Assembly (NCBI GenBank): GCA_041479965.1
Contig: JBGOZE010000001.1
Location: 1 to 58,900 of the forward strand
From: SM23-78 sp041479965
GTDB lineage: Archaea > Nanobdellota > Nanobdellia > Woesearchaeales > SM23-78
Direction: 5' to 3'
Length of the DNA stretch: 58,900 nt
The notes under the pieces are model-generated. The model saw nothing but the letters and a program-made list of their open reading frames with translations. It made no database searches and had not been told where the DNA came from. Of the stretch, positions 34,524 through 43,412 are shown in pieces. The position numbers and the translations under genes were made by a program. Positions within the stretch are counted from its first letter, which is position 1; each line of letters starts with the position of its first letter.

Positions 34524-34687
34524 TAAAGGTCACCCCCTATTTTTTTTCCGACTATAGTTGGGATTTTATAAGATTAAATTATGTTCTTATTATTAAATGT
34601 TTTGGTTTTAGCGACGAAAGATTTAAAAACAGAAGAGTTCAGGCTCGAGAAAAAGGCTCTTTTTCTCTTTAGGCACCCAACAACATC

Positions 34688-35446
34688 TTATTTCATCTCA
34701 AACCTAGAATAGTAGACGACAGCAGTCGCTATGCCCAAGATGAGAGCGATGATATAAGAGAAAATGTTGAACAGCAGTATCATTACAGAGAAGAAGATCA
34801 CTGTGGCGAACACCAGCACGTAGACCCATCTTGATGCAATCAGGATGTAGAGCCCTGTTGTTCCTCCTGCGAATTGCCTCAACTTCTCAAAAGTAGGGAT
34901 AGGAAGTAGCGAGTAGACTGCTATCAATAGGTTGACTATTATCACTTCCCTGATGAACGAGCTCTCAGAAGCGATGAAGATGGGCGCGAGGAGCCCGACC
35001 ACAATCAGGTTTGATAATGGCCCTGCAAAAGCTATCATACCTAAGTCCTTGTGCTTCACTCCTCCTCTGAAGATGCCCACTCTAAGTTTGGGCACAATCT
35101 GATAGAGCAGACTGCCTGTAAAAAATATGGGTAGGTAGCCATAGGTGAAAAAACAAAGAATCAGACTTATGAGCACGCCGTTCAGCCAAAATTTGTATTC
35201 TGAAGTATAGCCTAGCTTCAAGGCTGTGAGTTTTTGGGCTGAGAAATGAATGAGAAGGAATATGAATATCACGACGGCAGAAATGAAGAAATTAGTCAAC
35301 CCTTCTCCCATGTTGAACTGATCGCCTTCACCCCACTTCCTAAAAACAAGGATGAAAGCAGCTACCAGCGTCGTGATGAGAAGATAGAACAACTCTTTTC
35401 CTGAATATCGAAAGCGAGTCTCGACTCTATTCATGAATTCTTGCAT
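34688..35446 (-). CDS. Site-2-protease (M50)-like membrane protein without the zinc motif
   Basis: 252 residues, six or more hydrophobic segments. The order of S2P landmarks is kept: LIHFSAQKLTALKLGY where HExxH lies in active enzymes, FAGPLSNL (about 140-147) matching the AGPxxN motif, and NLLIAVYSLLPIPTFE (172-187) matching NxxxxxPxPxxDG. The glutamate and second histidine of HExxH are replaced (H67-F-S-A-Q71), and the PIPPLDG aspartate is not in place, so proteolysis is unlikely. It may be a pseudoprotease. It ends the five-gene minus-strand run; the TraB gene stops 13 nt upstream. Confidence 0.7.
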   Translation of the reverse strand: MQEFMNRVETRFRYSGKELFYLLITTLVAAFILVFRKWGEGDQFNMGEGLTNFFISAVVIFIFLLIHFSAQKLTALKLGYTSEYKFWLNGVLISLILCFFTYGYLPIFFTGSLLYQIVPKLRVGIFRGGVKHKDLGMIAFAGPLSNLIVVGLLAPIFIASESSFIREVIIVNLLIAVYSLLPIPTFEKLRQFAGGTTGLYILIASRWVYVLVFATVIFFSVMILLFNIFSYIIALILGIATAVVYYSRFEMK

Positions 35447-35459
35447 TATAAAGTCTTCT

Positions 35460-36173
35460 TTAGTTTTTTTCTTTATATAAGTTTCTCTTTGCAGGAGGTT
35501 GCTCTGAGATAAATGCTTTTTTTACCTGAGCCAACATCTCTTCTTCATGGCCTGCACCTATCACCGCCATTAGTTTCTGGTCAGGATAATTAAGCATTAG
35601 GGCGTGCAATTTGAGAGCCATGAAATGATTTCTTTCCTCCACCAGTGCCTTGTGAATCCCAGGATACCTCTTCTTCAATATTCCCAAGAGCTTTTTTATC
35701 AGCTCTCGCTCAGGCACTTCTCTAAGATTGATTTTCATCTTTTGGGCAAAAGGAGCAGAAAAAAGGTCAACGAAAAAATGCCATCTATCCTTCCATGTTA
35801 TTGACTTGGAAAGCCTTGCGAGAGTGACTCTGACATCCCTGTCAATCAAAGCTATTTTCTTGCTGTTTCTCTGGGCTAGATGAACTGCGTGAAGCATATC
35901 GCTACCGGGCTTTATGCCCACCACATCTCCAAGCTTTTGCTGAACAATGCTTCCTATGACTGCAAAAAGATAACCTTTCAATCCCAGTTGAGGGATGAGC
36001 CTGGGAGAATAGCTGGGCTTGTTGCCAGATAGGAGACCAAAAAGTCTGTCCCGGTCCAGCTCAACTGCAACTATATCAGGATTCTCTTTTAAAAAAGTCT
36101 TTTCTATCTCCTTTAGTGAGCCCTCAGCTATATGGGAAGTGCCTATGATGGTTAGATTCTTATATTTGAACAT
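35460..36173 (-). CDS. TraB-domain protein
   Basis: 237 residues. TraB/PrgY/TIKI-family signatures are clear: IIGTSHIAEGS (GTSH) at the start, VAVELDRDRLFGLL (ExxxxR type), ALIDRDVRVTLARL in the middle and VIGAGHEEEM (GxxH) near the end. Related eukaryotic TIKI proteins are metalloproteases and TRABD is mitochondrial; the archaeal role is unknown. No membrane helices are present at the C-terminus, unlike many archaeal TraB proteins. It follows three redox genes on the same strand. Confidence 0.85.
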   Translation of the reverse strand: MFKYKNLTIIGTSHIAEGSLKEIEKTFLKENPDIVAVELDRDRLFGLLSGNKPSYSPRLIPQLGLKGYLFAVIGSIVQQKLGDVVGIKPGSDMLHAVHLAQRNSKKIALIDRDVRVTLARLSKSITWKDRWHFFVDLFSAPFAQKMKINLREVPERELIKKLLGILKKRYPGIHKALVEERNHFMALKLHALMLNYPDQKLMAVIGAGHEEEMLAQVKKAFISEQPPAKRNLYKEKN

Positions 36174-36206
36174 ATGAACAAGAGATTAAGCAGGATATTA
36201 AATATA

Positions 36207-36557
36207 TTATGTATAGTATTGCTTTATTTTTTTTCCTTTCTTTATCTCACCGAAAGGATTGCCGAACTGCTTGATGTTGCTTCTCATGACCTTATCGGCA
36301 GCAGGCTCCAGACCAGAATCTGCTAGTCGCCTTCTGATTTCTAAGCAATTCAAATCAACCTTCGCAGGGCAGCCTTGCAAACAGGTGCTGCACTCAGTGC
36401 AGATGAAAAATATTTCATTAAGGCTTTTCTTCTTCGCTAAGAAAGCCTTGAACCTTGGGCCTGCAGACTCTTTCTGTAGCACAAAATAAATAGGACAGTC
36501 AAGATTGCATATGCCACATAGGTTGCAATTCTCCACATCCTGATTTTTGTTATCCAT
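36207..36557 (-). CDS. Di-cluster 4Fe-4S protein (GlpC/HdrC-like)
   Basis: 116 residues. Two cluster motifs: CNLCGICNLDCP (about 11-22) and CTECSTCLQGCP (about 53-64), as in HdrC and in the N-terminal half of GlpC/GlcF. It probably passes electrons between the FAD oxidase upstream and the CCG protein first in the run. I chose ATG 36557; the TTG just before is in frame. Confidence 0.85.
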   Translation of the reverse strand: MDNKNQDVENCNLCGICNLDCPIYFVLQKESAGPRFKAFLAKKKSLNEIFFICTECSTCLQGCPAKVDLNCLEIRRRLADSGLEPAADKVMRSNIKQFGNPFGEIKKGKKIKQYYT

Positions 36558-36603
36558 CAATACACATCCTTTATGCTCTTCTTGGCCTGAATATGGCTCT
36601 GTC

Positions 36604-37776
36604 TCATCTGTAATCCAGGATTTTGCCTGGACTCAAGATGTTGTTGTAATCATATTCGTCTTTGAGCTTGATGAATTCCTTTTTTTTCTCCGGTGTCAGG
36701 AAATCTTTGTTTTTGAGCCCAAAGCCAAAAACATTTCCCAATGTTCCATCTATTCTTTTCACGAATGAGCGAAAAGTCTCCAGCAAGTCCTTATCTTTTT
36801 TCTGAAAATAAGCATAAAACACTCCTAGGCCTATATGCCCGTGAAGCCTCACATCATGCTTCTCGCACCATTCAATCAGGTCATAGCTTTTTTCCAGGCT
36901 CACAGTCGGGTCTTCCAAATAATAATATCCTTGGCTTCTTATGGCTGAGTGAACTGAGTCGAGTCTGTCAAGCATAGCCTTTACGTCCTGCACTGTCCTT
37001 ATCTTACCTTTCAACACATTATAGGCTACGAAAAGAGTATAGGTTGGCTCAAAGCTCAATTCCTGGCTTGTTTTCTTATCAATGAATTCCAGGGAAAAAA
37101 CCTCTTTGTCTCTTTTCAAATTTCTGGCCTGACCTAGCAGCTCAGAGAGCTGGTTTGAGCTGAAGATATCGACTGAAAGAGATGGTAAATCAGCTATTCT
37201 TAATTTGGCTTTGGTTATGAAGCCAGAAACCCCTTCTCTTCCAACAACTAGCTCTTTTTTTCGAGTATTGAAAGCTTTGCCTGTGCCATCTGCGAATTCA
37301 ACCTCTTCCACCCAAGCATCCATCCTCCCGACACTCTGGCTTTCCTTGCTCACGCAATTGAGGGAAACCATTCCTCCAATAGTCTGATCAGGATTCAGAG
37401 GGACAAGGGGAAATTGAACATTCAGTGCCCTAAGAGCGAGGTTCAAATCATATATCCTGATGCCTGCTTCCACCTCGATGAGCTTATTCTTAAGGTCGAG
37501 CTTGAGGACCTTGTTCATGCGCTCAGAAGAAAGAACAATTGCATTCTCTGCTATGCAACCGTCTGTCAGGCTTGTTCCTGAGCCACGCGAGACTACTGGA
37601 GTCCTGCCTTGATTTGCAAAGAGAAGCACTCTTCTCACCTGCTCCAGGTTTTTGGGCCAGATTATTGTGCTTGGTTTCAAGTGGATATCAGAGCAGCAAA
37701 AACCATATGCCTCTAAATCAAGAGGGTTTTCTGAAACATTCTCTGTTCCGACCATGTTTGCGAAGCGCTTATTCAT
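36604..37776 (-). CDS. FAD-linked oxidase (GlcD / D-lactate dehydrogenase type)
   Basis: 390 residues. The FAD-binding PCMH domain shows PVVSRGSGTSLTDGC (about 60-74) and VPLNPDQTIGGMVSLNCVSK (about 127-146), and the C-terminal oxidase-cap domain ends in LHGHIGLGVFYAYF and the NILSPGKILD motif. Such enzymes oxidise D-lactate, glycolate or another 2-hydroxy acid and pass electrons to partner Fe-S proteins. With the CCG and Fe-S genes it resembles a split GlcDF/LldEFG-type complex. The exact substrate cannot be read from sequence. Confidence 0.85.
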   Translation of the reverse strand: MNKRFANMVGTENVSENPLDLEAYGFCCSDIHLKPSTIIWPKNLEQVRRVLLFANQGRTPVVSRGSGTSLTDGCIAENAIVLSSERMNKVLKLDLKNKLIEVEAGIRIYDLNLALRALNVQFPLVPLNPDQTIGGMVSLNCVSKESQSVGRMDAWVEEVEFADGTGKAFNTRKKELVVGREGVSGFITKAKLRIADLPSLSVDIFSSNQLSELLGQARNLKRDKEVFSLEFIDKKTSQELSFEPTYTLFVAYNVLKGKIRTVQDVKAMLDRLDSVHSAIRSQGYYYLEDPTVSLEKSYDLIEWCEKHDVRLHGHIGLGVFYAYFQKKDKDLLETFRSFVKRIDGTLGNVFGFGLKNKDFLTPEKKKEFIKLKDEYDYNNILSPGKILDYR

Positions 37777-37874
37777 ATCCGATAACTCTTATTTGATTGA
37801 CTCTGATGGGTTTACTCTGTTTTTTCTGTTTTTTCTATTGTTTCAATCTCTTTTTTCTTCTTTTTTCTTTTATC

Positions 37875-38600
37875 TCATGCATCTTGCATGTCTTGGTGCT
37901 CCACAAGGAGTTCTCCCAGTTCCAAGATGCATTTTTTGTTCTCAGCATTCTCCTTAAAATGAGCATAGCAATAGGGGCATGAAACAACTATCTTCTTGGC
38001 ACCTAGCTGTTGAAGCCTTTCTTTGGCTAGCTTGTTTGCGAGTTCAGGATAGTTCTGCTTGACACCACCACCGGCTCCACAGCAAAAAGTCTTTTCCTTT
38101 GTCTTGGCAGGCTCTATTGGCTTGAAACCAGTCTGCCTGATCAGAGCTCTGGGTTCGCTGACAAGGTTATACTGCCTTGCCAATATACAAGAATCGTGGT
38201 AAGCTACTTCTTCCTTGTGCTTGAAGGTGACTTTGTGCTTTTGAGCAGCCAATGTCTGCGTGATGTGCTCTGCTTCAATGCCATAGTGTTTTCTGAAGAC
38301 CTGAAGACAATGAGGACAGTTGGTTATTATCTTGCTGATGTTATTTTTTCGCAAGATCTCGAGGTTTTTGAGTTTTATTTCTTCAAAGTCCTGAAAATAG
38401 CCTGCATTTAGAAGAGGAGAACCACAGCAAGAGAGCTCTTCCAGTATCACAAAATTGATTCCGAAATCAGACAAGATGGCTTTGTAATTCTTAAATAAAT
38501 CAGGCAGCCCATAGGCAGTCATGCAACCAGGATAATAAAGAGCTTTTCCTCCTGCAATGCCTGATATTCTGGATTTTATTGTGTTTAAAAGATTGACCAT
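37875..38600 (-). CDS. CCG-domain Fe-S protein (HdrB/GlcF C-terminal type)
   Basis: 241 residues with two CCG domains: YYPGCMTAYG...ELSCCGSPLLNAG and YHDSCILAR...KTFCCGAGGGVK, the ligands of a non-cubane or 4Fe-4S cluster in HdrB, LutA and GlcF. It is the first gene of the run, followed by the FAD oxidase and the di-cluster protein, and probably forms one electron-transfer complex with them. The 98-nt gap to the FAD gene is purine-rich on the minus strand and shows no gene. Confidence 0.85.
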   Translation of the reverse strand: MVNLLNTIKSRISGIAGGKALYYPGCMTAYGLPDLFKNYKAILSDFGINFVILEELSCCGSPLLNAGYFQDFEEIKLKNLEILRKNNISKIITNCPHCLQVFRKHYGIEAEHITQTLAAQKHKVTFKHKEEVAYHDSCILARQYNLVSEPRALIRQTGFKPIEPAKTKEKTFCCGAGGGVKQNYPELANKLAKERLQQLGAKKIVVSCPYCYAHFKENAENKKCILELGELLVEHQDMQDA

Positions 38601-38724
38601 TGTGTTTGTTCTACAATTAAAGAATAAAAGCCTGATTTAATAAATCTTATTCTTTTTTCATATTTATTATCCTTTTAATCAGAAAATGACGTGTTTCTGC
38701 CAAGAACAGACCTAAAACAAGAAT

Positions 38725-38768
38725 GAAAAAACCCTGGAAGACCTCAAGAAAAATGAGGCCTTCCTGGG
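38725..38768 (-). terminator. Hairpin plus T-run downstream of trmB-like gene 2
   Basis: On the minus strand, a stem of about 14-15 bp with two mismatches (CCCAGGAAG.CCTCA / TGAGG.CTTCCAGGG) encloses TTTTTCT and is followed by TTTTTTC. It lies about 60 nt past the trmB stop and has the form of an intrinsic terminator. The remainder of the 38601-38829 gap shows nothing else. Confidence 0.6.
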
Positions 38769-38829
38769 AAAAGAGGTGAGTGAAAATAAAATTTTAAAAC
38801 TTAAATTTTAATTAAAAAACAAAAATGGC

Positions 38830-39615
38830 TCAAAGCTGGCATTGCTCAAACGCCTTGCCTAAAGTCTCTGCAAAAATAGGCGTGTTGACCCACACAGCCG
38901 TATCATAGGAAGGATGCACTTTTGAATCATCCAAAAGCATGAAGGCCAGCTCCTTATTGTCTATTATGCAGAACCTGCCATTGAAACCCTTGACGTTTTT
39001 TATTTCAGCAAATTCCTTAAGCTCATCGACGACATCCTTGGACTTATTGGTCAAAGCAGAAAGGATTTTGATGCTGACTCCTTTTTCGCTCGCTTTCTTC
39101 ATGACTTTTCCGAAATGCTTATGCTTCCTTATCAAGCCGTCTTCAGTTGTCATGAGAACAACGGACTTCTTGGCGTTTTTTATCATGGTAGAAAGATGGT
39201 TATATATCTGGTTCCTGCCTTTTATGATGCCTGTCAGGTCAAACGGGTTAATCATGTCAATTCCTTGGGTGTGAAGCAAATTTAACTCTTTAAGAAGGTC
39301 AGAACCCTTGAGTTGCTCCATGTTGGTTGTCCTTTCCTGGGCCTGCAGGGTTATCCTCTTCTTAACTCTCTCCACGACTTCCTCTGGAGCCAAGGCAATA
39401 TATTTTATCGGCTTGCCTATCTTCATGATAATGAAGCCCTTCTTCTCAAGGCTTTCAAGAATGTCGTAGCTCCTGCTTCTGGGCACACAGGCGATGTCGC
39501 TTAGTTCTCCTGCGGTTGAAACCCCTCTTGAAAGAAGAGCTGTCCATATCTTTGCCTCATAACTGTTTAGACCAAAATCCTTGATCTTCTTTAAAAAAGA
39601 TTCTTGAACAATCAT
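38830..39615 (-). CDS. TrmB-family transcriptional regulator (copy 2)
   Basis: 261 residues, a paralogue of the regulator at 7884-8696. The winged helix (SYEAKIWTALLSRGVSTAGE, SDIACVPRSRSYDILESLEK) is nearly identical in its recognition region, so the two may share target sites; the C-terminal sensor domain is more diverged (SVVLMTTEDGLIRKHKHFGK; FCIIDNKELAFMLLDD). The ATG at 39615 follows GGAGGAGG; an upstream TTG is in frame but unlikely. It flanks the candidate replication origin. Confidence 0.85.
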   Translation of the reverse strand: MIVQESFLKKIKDFGLNSYEAKIWTALLSRGVSTAGELSDIACVPRSRSYDILESLEKKGFIIMKIGKPIKYIALAPEEVVERVKKRITLQAQERTTNMEQLKGSDLLKELNLLHTQGIDMINPFDLTGIIKGRNQIYNHLSTMIKNAKKSVVLMTTEDGLIRKHKHFGKVMKKASEKGVSIKILSALTNKSKDVVDELKEFAEIKNVKGFNGRFCIIDNKELAFMLLDDSKVHPSYDTAVWVNTPIFAETLGKAFEQCQL

Positions 39616-39660
39616 GTATTTCCTCCTCCAAAACAAGTTTCACTTCTATTTTTTCCGAAA

Positions 39661-39693
39661 CATCGTCTATAAATGAAATATAACTATTGTCTA
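39661..39693 (-). promoter_or_regulatory. Promoter with flanking direct repeats for trmB-like gene 2
   Basis: On the minus strand, the TATA-like CATTTATAG is flanked by TAGACAATAG and TAGACGATG (plus-strand positions 39684-39693 and 39661-39669). The repeat-TATA-repeat layout resembles that of the paralogue and could be a repressor site. Confidence 0.35.
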
Positions 39694-40075
39694 GTGAAGA
39701 AAGAAGGAAGCCAGATTTATTTATAAAGCTTTCGATTTTGTTATTATTCCGGAGTGATAAAACAAAACGTGTCTGGAGCGGGAAGTACCCCTCCCCTTGA
39801 TTTCTTATCGAAAAAAACAAATCGGGCCTGAGATGATATGAATTTTGATAAAAGTGGTTGAAAGAAGTATATGTGTGGTTTGGAACCAACATGTCGTTGT
39901 CGTGTGGTTTTGCTTTTTTGTACCAAAAAAACTCTGCTTTTCACACGAATAACTCCACACATACAAACAATTCTATAATTGATAAATAAGAAGTTAATGA
40001 AAAATAAATAAAACACACATAATAAAATACATAATATGATATAACACATAACATAATATGTGATGTGATATTATA

Positions 40076-40131
40076 ATATGTAATATAAGATATGTAATAT
40101 AAGATATATAATATAAGATATAAAATATAAC
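40076..40131 (+). repeat. Four 14-bp A/T tandem repeats in the origin candidate
   Basis: ATATGTAATATAAG occurs twice exactly (40076-40089, 40090-40103), then ATATATAATATAAG (40104-40117) and ATATAAAATATAAC (40118-40131). The unit length is constant. Such an A/T block could be the DNA-unwinding element. Confidence 0.8.
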
Positions 40132-40508
40132 ATAAATATTTCTATATAGAAAATAATATGATAAAGCAGAAAAAAAGGAAAAAGAAAAAGAAGAACAAAA
40201 AATCACAAAACCTTGTGTTTTTCAAGACAAAAAATATTATCAAAAAGCCGAGCATGATACCAGGTGCTTTAGTTTGTAGATGTTGGCTCGACTTTTTGTT
40301 ATTATGCTTAATGTTTATGCTTCTTTTAATCAGCTCTTGTTAATTGGTTTAATCTTCTCTGGACTAACTCTTTATATTTCTTTATCTTTTTCGTTATACC
40401 ACCATTTTTTATATGATAAAGTTCCATATGAAGCAAAGGAGAGGGGGTGTGATTTCGTTATGTGTTTTTAATTATATATATTAAATTCTATATTCTATAG
40501 GAAAACAA

Positions 40509-40520
40509 TCTTTATAAACC
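40509..40520 (+). promoter_or_regulatory. TATA-box promoter of orc1/cdc6
   Basis: TCTTTATAAACC ends about 22 nt before the ATG at 40542. The expected start falls within a few bases of the ATG, so the transcript is probably leaderless; there is no ribosome-binding site. Confidence 0.55.
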
Positions 40521-40541
40521 TCTGCTTCTTCTGGAACTTTT

Positions 40542-41750
40542 ATGAATAAGGACATCAACAACATTTTCGAACAATTTCTCCAAAAAGAGTCCTTATTCAA
40601 GGAGAAAAAAGCACTTCAGTCCTCTTACATTCCTGACGAGGTCAGGCACAGAGATAATCCTATTACACAGATAGCCAACATGCTCGCTCCCGCTCTAAGA
40701 ATGGAAAAACCATCCAATATCTTTATTTATGGCAAGACAGGGACTGGCAAGACCCTTTCTGTGCGCTACCTGGCAGAACAAATGCTCACTTTGGCTGATA
40801 ATAAAAAAATTCCTCTCAAAATAGTATATCTTAATTGCAAGCTAAAGAAAATAGCTGACACTGAGTATAGACTGATAGCTCAGTTGGCAAGAGAATTCGG
40901 AAAAGAGATACCCTCCACAGGATTACCTACAGACGAAGTTTACAACATTTTTTTCAGGACTTTGGATGAAGAGAAAGGAATAATCATCCTGGTTCTGGAT
41001 GAAGTCGATAGTTTGGTGGAAAAAGCAGGAGACGAACTCATATACAATCTGACTAGAGTCAACACAGAGCTAAAACAAGCTCAAGTCAGTTTCATAGGGA
41101 TAAGCAACAACCTAGTGTTCTCCAATAACCTCGACCCAAGAGTCAGGAGCTCATTGAGCGAGGAAGAAGTGGTTTTTCCGCCCTACAATGCCATCCAGCT
41201 CCAAGACATCTTGAAAAGAAGAGCAGGGGAGGCATTCAAGGAAGGAGTGTTAGAGGACGGTGTTATCCAGAAATGCGCAGCCTATGCTGCTCGAGAGCAC
41301 GGAGATGCCAGGAGAGCCATAGACTTATTAAGAGTAGCAGGCGAGCTTGCAGAAAGGAAAGGTGAGACTAAAGTATCTATGAAGGCAGTGGATGAGGCAG
41401 AAGACGCCATTGAACGGGACAAAGTGATAGAGACAGTGAAAAACCAGCCAAAGCAATTCCAAGCCGCTCTTTATACTATCATTCTCAATAAGAATGCTGC
41501 GAAGAACAAAATCGTGGAGACAGGAGAGGTCTATGACACTTATAGGGAGCTGTGCGGGAAGGTCGGCCTAAGGCCTCTCACCCAGCGAAGGGTGTCTGAT
41601 ATTGTGGGTGAGCTGGACATGCTAGGCATAATAAATGCAAAAGTCATATCAAAAGGTCGATTCGGCAGGACCAGGGAGATCAGTATGCTCTTACCAGCTT
41701 CTATTGAGCAAAAAATCAAAAAAATCCTGGAAGACGATCTTTTTGGCTAG
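40542..41750 (+). CDS. cdc6: Orc1/Cdc6 replication initiator
   Basis: 402 residues. It binds the origin and loads MCM. The AAA+ domain has Walker A GKTGTGKT (residues 64-71), Walker B VLDEVDSL and sensor-1 FIGISNN, the R(D/E)-box SSLSEEEVVFPPY, and the sensor-2 region EHGDARRAIDLLR. A C-terminal winged helix (TGEVYDTYRELCGKVGLRPL, TQRRVSDIVGELDMLGI) contacts DNA. DP1 and DP2 follow on the same strand, so initiator and polymerase appear co-transcribed. One copy is seen in the window. Confidence 0.96.
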   Translation: MNKDINNIFEQFLQKESLFKEKKALQSSYIPDEVRHRDNPITQIANMLAPALRMEKPSNIFIYGKTGTGKTLSVRYLAEQMLTLADNKKIPLKIVYLNCKLKKIADTEYRLIAQLAREFGKEIPSTGLPTDEVYNIFFRTLDEEKGIIILVLDEVDSLVEKAGDELIYNLTRVNTELKQAQVSFIGISNNLVFSNNLDPRVRSSLSEEEVVFPPYNAIQLQDILKRRAGEAFKEGVLEDGVIQKCAAYAAREHGDARRAIDLLRVAGELAERKGETKVSMKAVDEAEDAIERDKVIETVKNQPKQFQAALYTIILNKNAAKNKIVETGEVYDTYRELCGKVGLRPLTQRRVSDIVGELDMLGIINAKVISKGRFGRTREISMLLPASIEQKIKKILEDDLFG

Positions 41751-41777
41751 GAAACTCGTGTGTAAATCGTGCGTAAA

Positions 41778-43385
41778 ATGAATGTCGTAAGTGCTCTTTT
41801 AGAAAAAGGAATTCTTGTCAGCCCTGAAATAGCAGGAAACCCATTATTATTAGAAAAAATCTTGAGGCTAAAAGACGAGGATTTCGAAGGAGTGATGATT
41901 GTTGACAGCTCATTCTTAGAGTCAAAAGGGATTATTGCAGACCAATTTTTTGAGAATGCCGATGAAGAAAAAAATATGCAGGGAAAAAATGAGCCGACAA
42001 GCGAATTAACCAAAGAAAAAGCTCTTTCTAAGGTTCAGGTCTTGTTTTCCTACAACAGAGAGCCTGGCAAAATAACAGTGAGTGACTTCGTAGCCTATTT
42101 TAACCGGAGATTTGAATCCTTGTCTGCCCTTCTAAGACAAAGGTCAGAGATGCAGAAAGTCACAAGTATCAACAGGGTAAAAGGAAAAGCAGGCAGGGAA
42201 TACGTGGCAATAATGGGCTTGGTATTTGGTAAATCCGTGACCAAGAATAACAATGTTCTTATTACTCTCGAGGATCCAACCGGGAAGATTAATGTGTTGG
42301 TCAGTAATAAGAAAAAAGAGCTCATGGAGCTAAGCAAGGAGATAGTGCTGGATGAGCTCATCGGAGTCGAAGGAGTGATGGCGGGCAATTTTGTGCTCGC
42401 AAACCAGATAATAATTCCGGATGTTCCCTTGCTCAAGGAGCTGAAGAAGAGCCCAGAAGAGGAATACTTGGCAATGATAGGAGACCATCATTTTGGTTCA
42501 AAGAACTTCCTGAAAAAGGAATTCGATGAATTCATAGAGTGGATCAACCAAAGAAAAGGCAGCAAAGAGCAGAAAGACATTGCAAGCAAAATCAGGTATT
42601 TAGTAATCATCGGAGATTTGGTCGAGGGTATAGGAATATATCCTGGGCAGGAAGAGGACCTGGAGATTAAGGACATAAAAGAGCAGTACGATATTTTTGC
42701 TGATTATCTAAAAAGAATTCCCTCCTACATATCTATCATTATCTGTCCAGGCAATCACGATGTTGGCAGGATATCTGAGCCACAGCCTCCATTGCTGCAC
42801 AAATATGCCGGGAGCCTAAGGCTCCCTAATGTTTTTCTTTTGAGCAACCCCTCCATGATAAACATAGGTGCGACAGATGTTTTTTCAGGATTTGATCTTC
42901 TATTATATCACGGTTATTCTTTGATTTATTATGCTGATCATGTAGACACCATAAGACAGAAAGGAGGTCAGAAGAGACCGGACTTGTTGATGAAGCTTCT
43001 CTTGCAGATGCGCCATCTGGCCCCGACCCACACCTCTAACCTTTACACTCCAGACCCGAGCTTCGATCCTCTTTTCATCAATAAAATACCCGACTTCTTT
43101 ATCACAGGTCACATCCATCGTGTAAGTATGAGCAACTACAAGAACATCACCATGGTCAACTGCTCGTGCTGGTCCGACATATCAGAGGACCAAGAGAAAA
43201 GAGGCCTTCAGCCTCAGCCAGCCAGAGTACCTCTGGTCAACCTGAAGACGAGGGATATGAAAGTCATCAATTTCTTCAGGGAAGAAAAAGCCGAAGAAAA
43301 AGCAGAGAAAGATGGAAAAGAAGAGGAAGCTGGATTGAAAGAGGACAAACAAGAAAAAGCACAGAATGTGAGGCTCTTAGTCTAG
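41778..43385 (+). CDS. polB: DNA polymerase D small subunit DP1
   Basis: 535 residues. DP1 carries the 3'-5' exonuclease of PolD. After a variable N-terminus and an OB-fold (NNNVLITLEDPTGKINVLVS) the metallophosphatase core has GDHHFGSK, IIGDLVEGIG, PGNHDVGR, YHGYS and ITGHIHRVSM, so the metal-binding residues look intact. The last about 45 residues are a Lys/Glu tail. The longer frame starts with GTG at 41769; the ATG at 41778 is used. The polB symbol follows the archaeal annotation convention for DP1 and is not bacterial PolB. Confidence 0.93.
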   Translation: MNVVSALLEKGILVSPEIAGNPLLLEKILRLKDEDFEGVMIVDSSFLESKGIIADQFFENADEEKNMQGKNEPTSELTKEKALSKVQVLFSYNREPGKITVSDFVAYFNRRFESLSALLRQRSEMQKVTSINRVKGKAGREYVAIMGLVFGKSVTKNNNVLITLEDPTGKINVLVSNKKKELMELSKEIVLDELIGVEGVMAGNFVLANQIIIPDVPLLKELKKSPEEEYLAMIGDHHFGSKNFLKKEFDEFIEWINQRKGSKEQKDIASKIRYLVIIGDLVEGIGIYPGQEEDLEIKDIKEQYDIFADYLKRIPSYISIIICPGNHDVGRISEPQPPLLHKYAGSLRLPNVFLLSNPSMINIGATDVFSGFDLLLYHGYSLIYYADHVDTIRQKGGQKRPDLLMKLLLQMRHLAPTHTSNLYTPDPSFDPLFINKIPDFFITGHIHRVSMSNYKNITMVNCSCWSDISEDQEKRGLQPQPARVPLVNLKTRDMKVINFFREEKAEEKAEKDGKEEEAGLKEDKQEKAQNVRLLV

Positions 43386-43412
43386 AATCAAAATAAGCTA
43401 TATAGAAATAAG

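Larger units (their letters stand above)
39740..40541 (+). other. Candidate replication origin next to orc1/cdc6
   Basis: Gene-free, extremely A/T-rich stretch between trmB-like gene 2 and orc1/cdc6, the usual place of archaeal origins. It has GTGTGG words in both orientations (39873, 39902, and reversed at 39953-39962), a GGTTTGGAACC inverted repeat (39877-39887), a C/G-run patch GTACCCCTCCCC (about 39784-39795), and a long A/T block at about 39985-40160. No perfect ORB consensus is seen, so the call rests on location and composition. Confidence 0.45.

Noticed and set aside
40158..40343. 61-codon Lys-rich frame in the A/T-rich region before cdc6
   Set aside because: No ribosome-binding site, low complexity and no resemblance to a known family; more likely part of the origin region.
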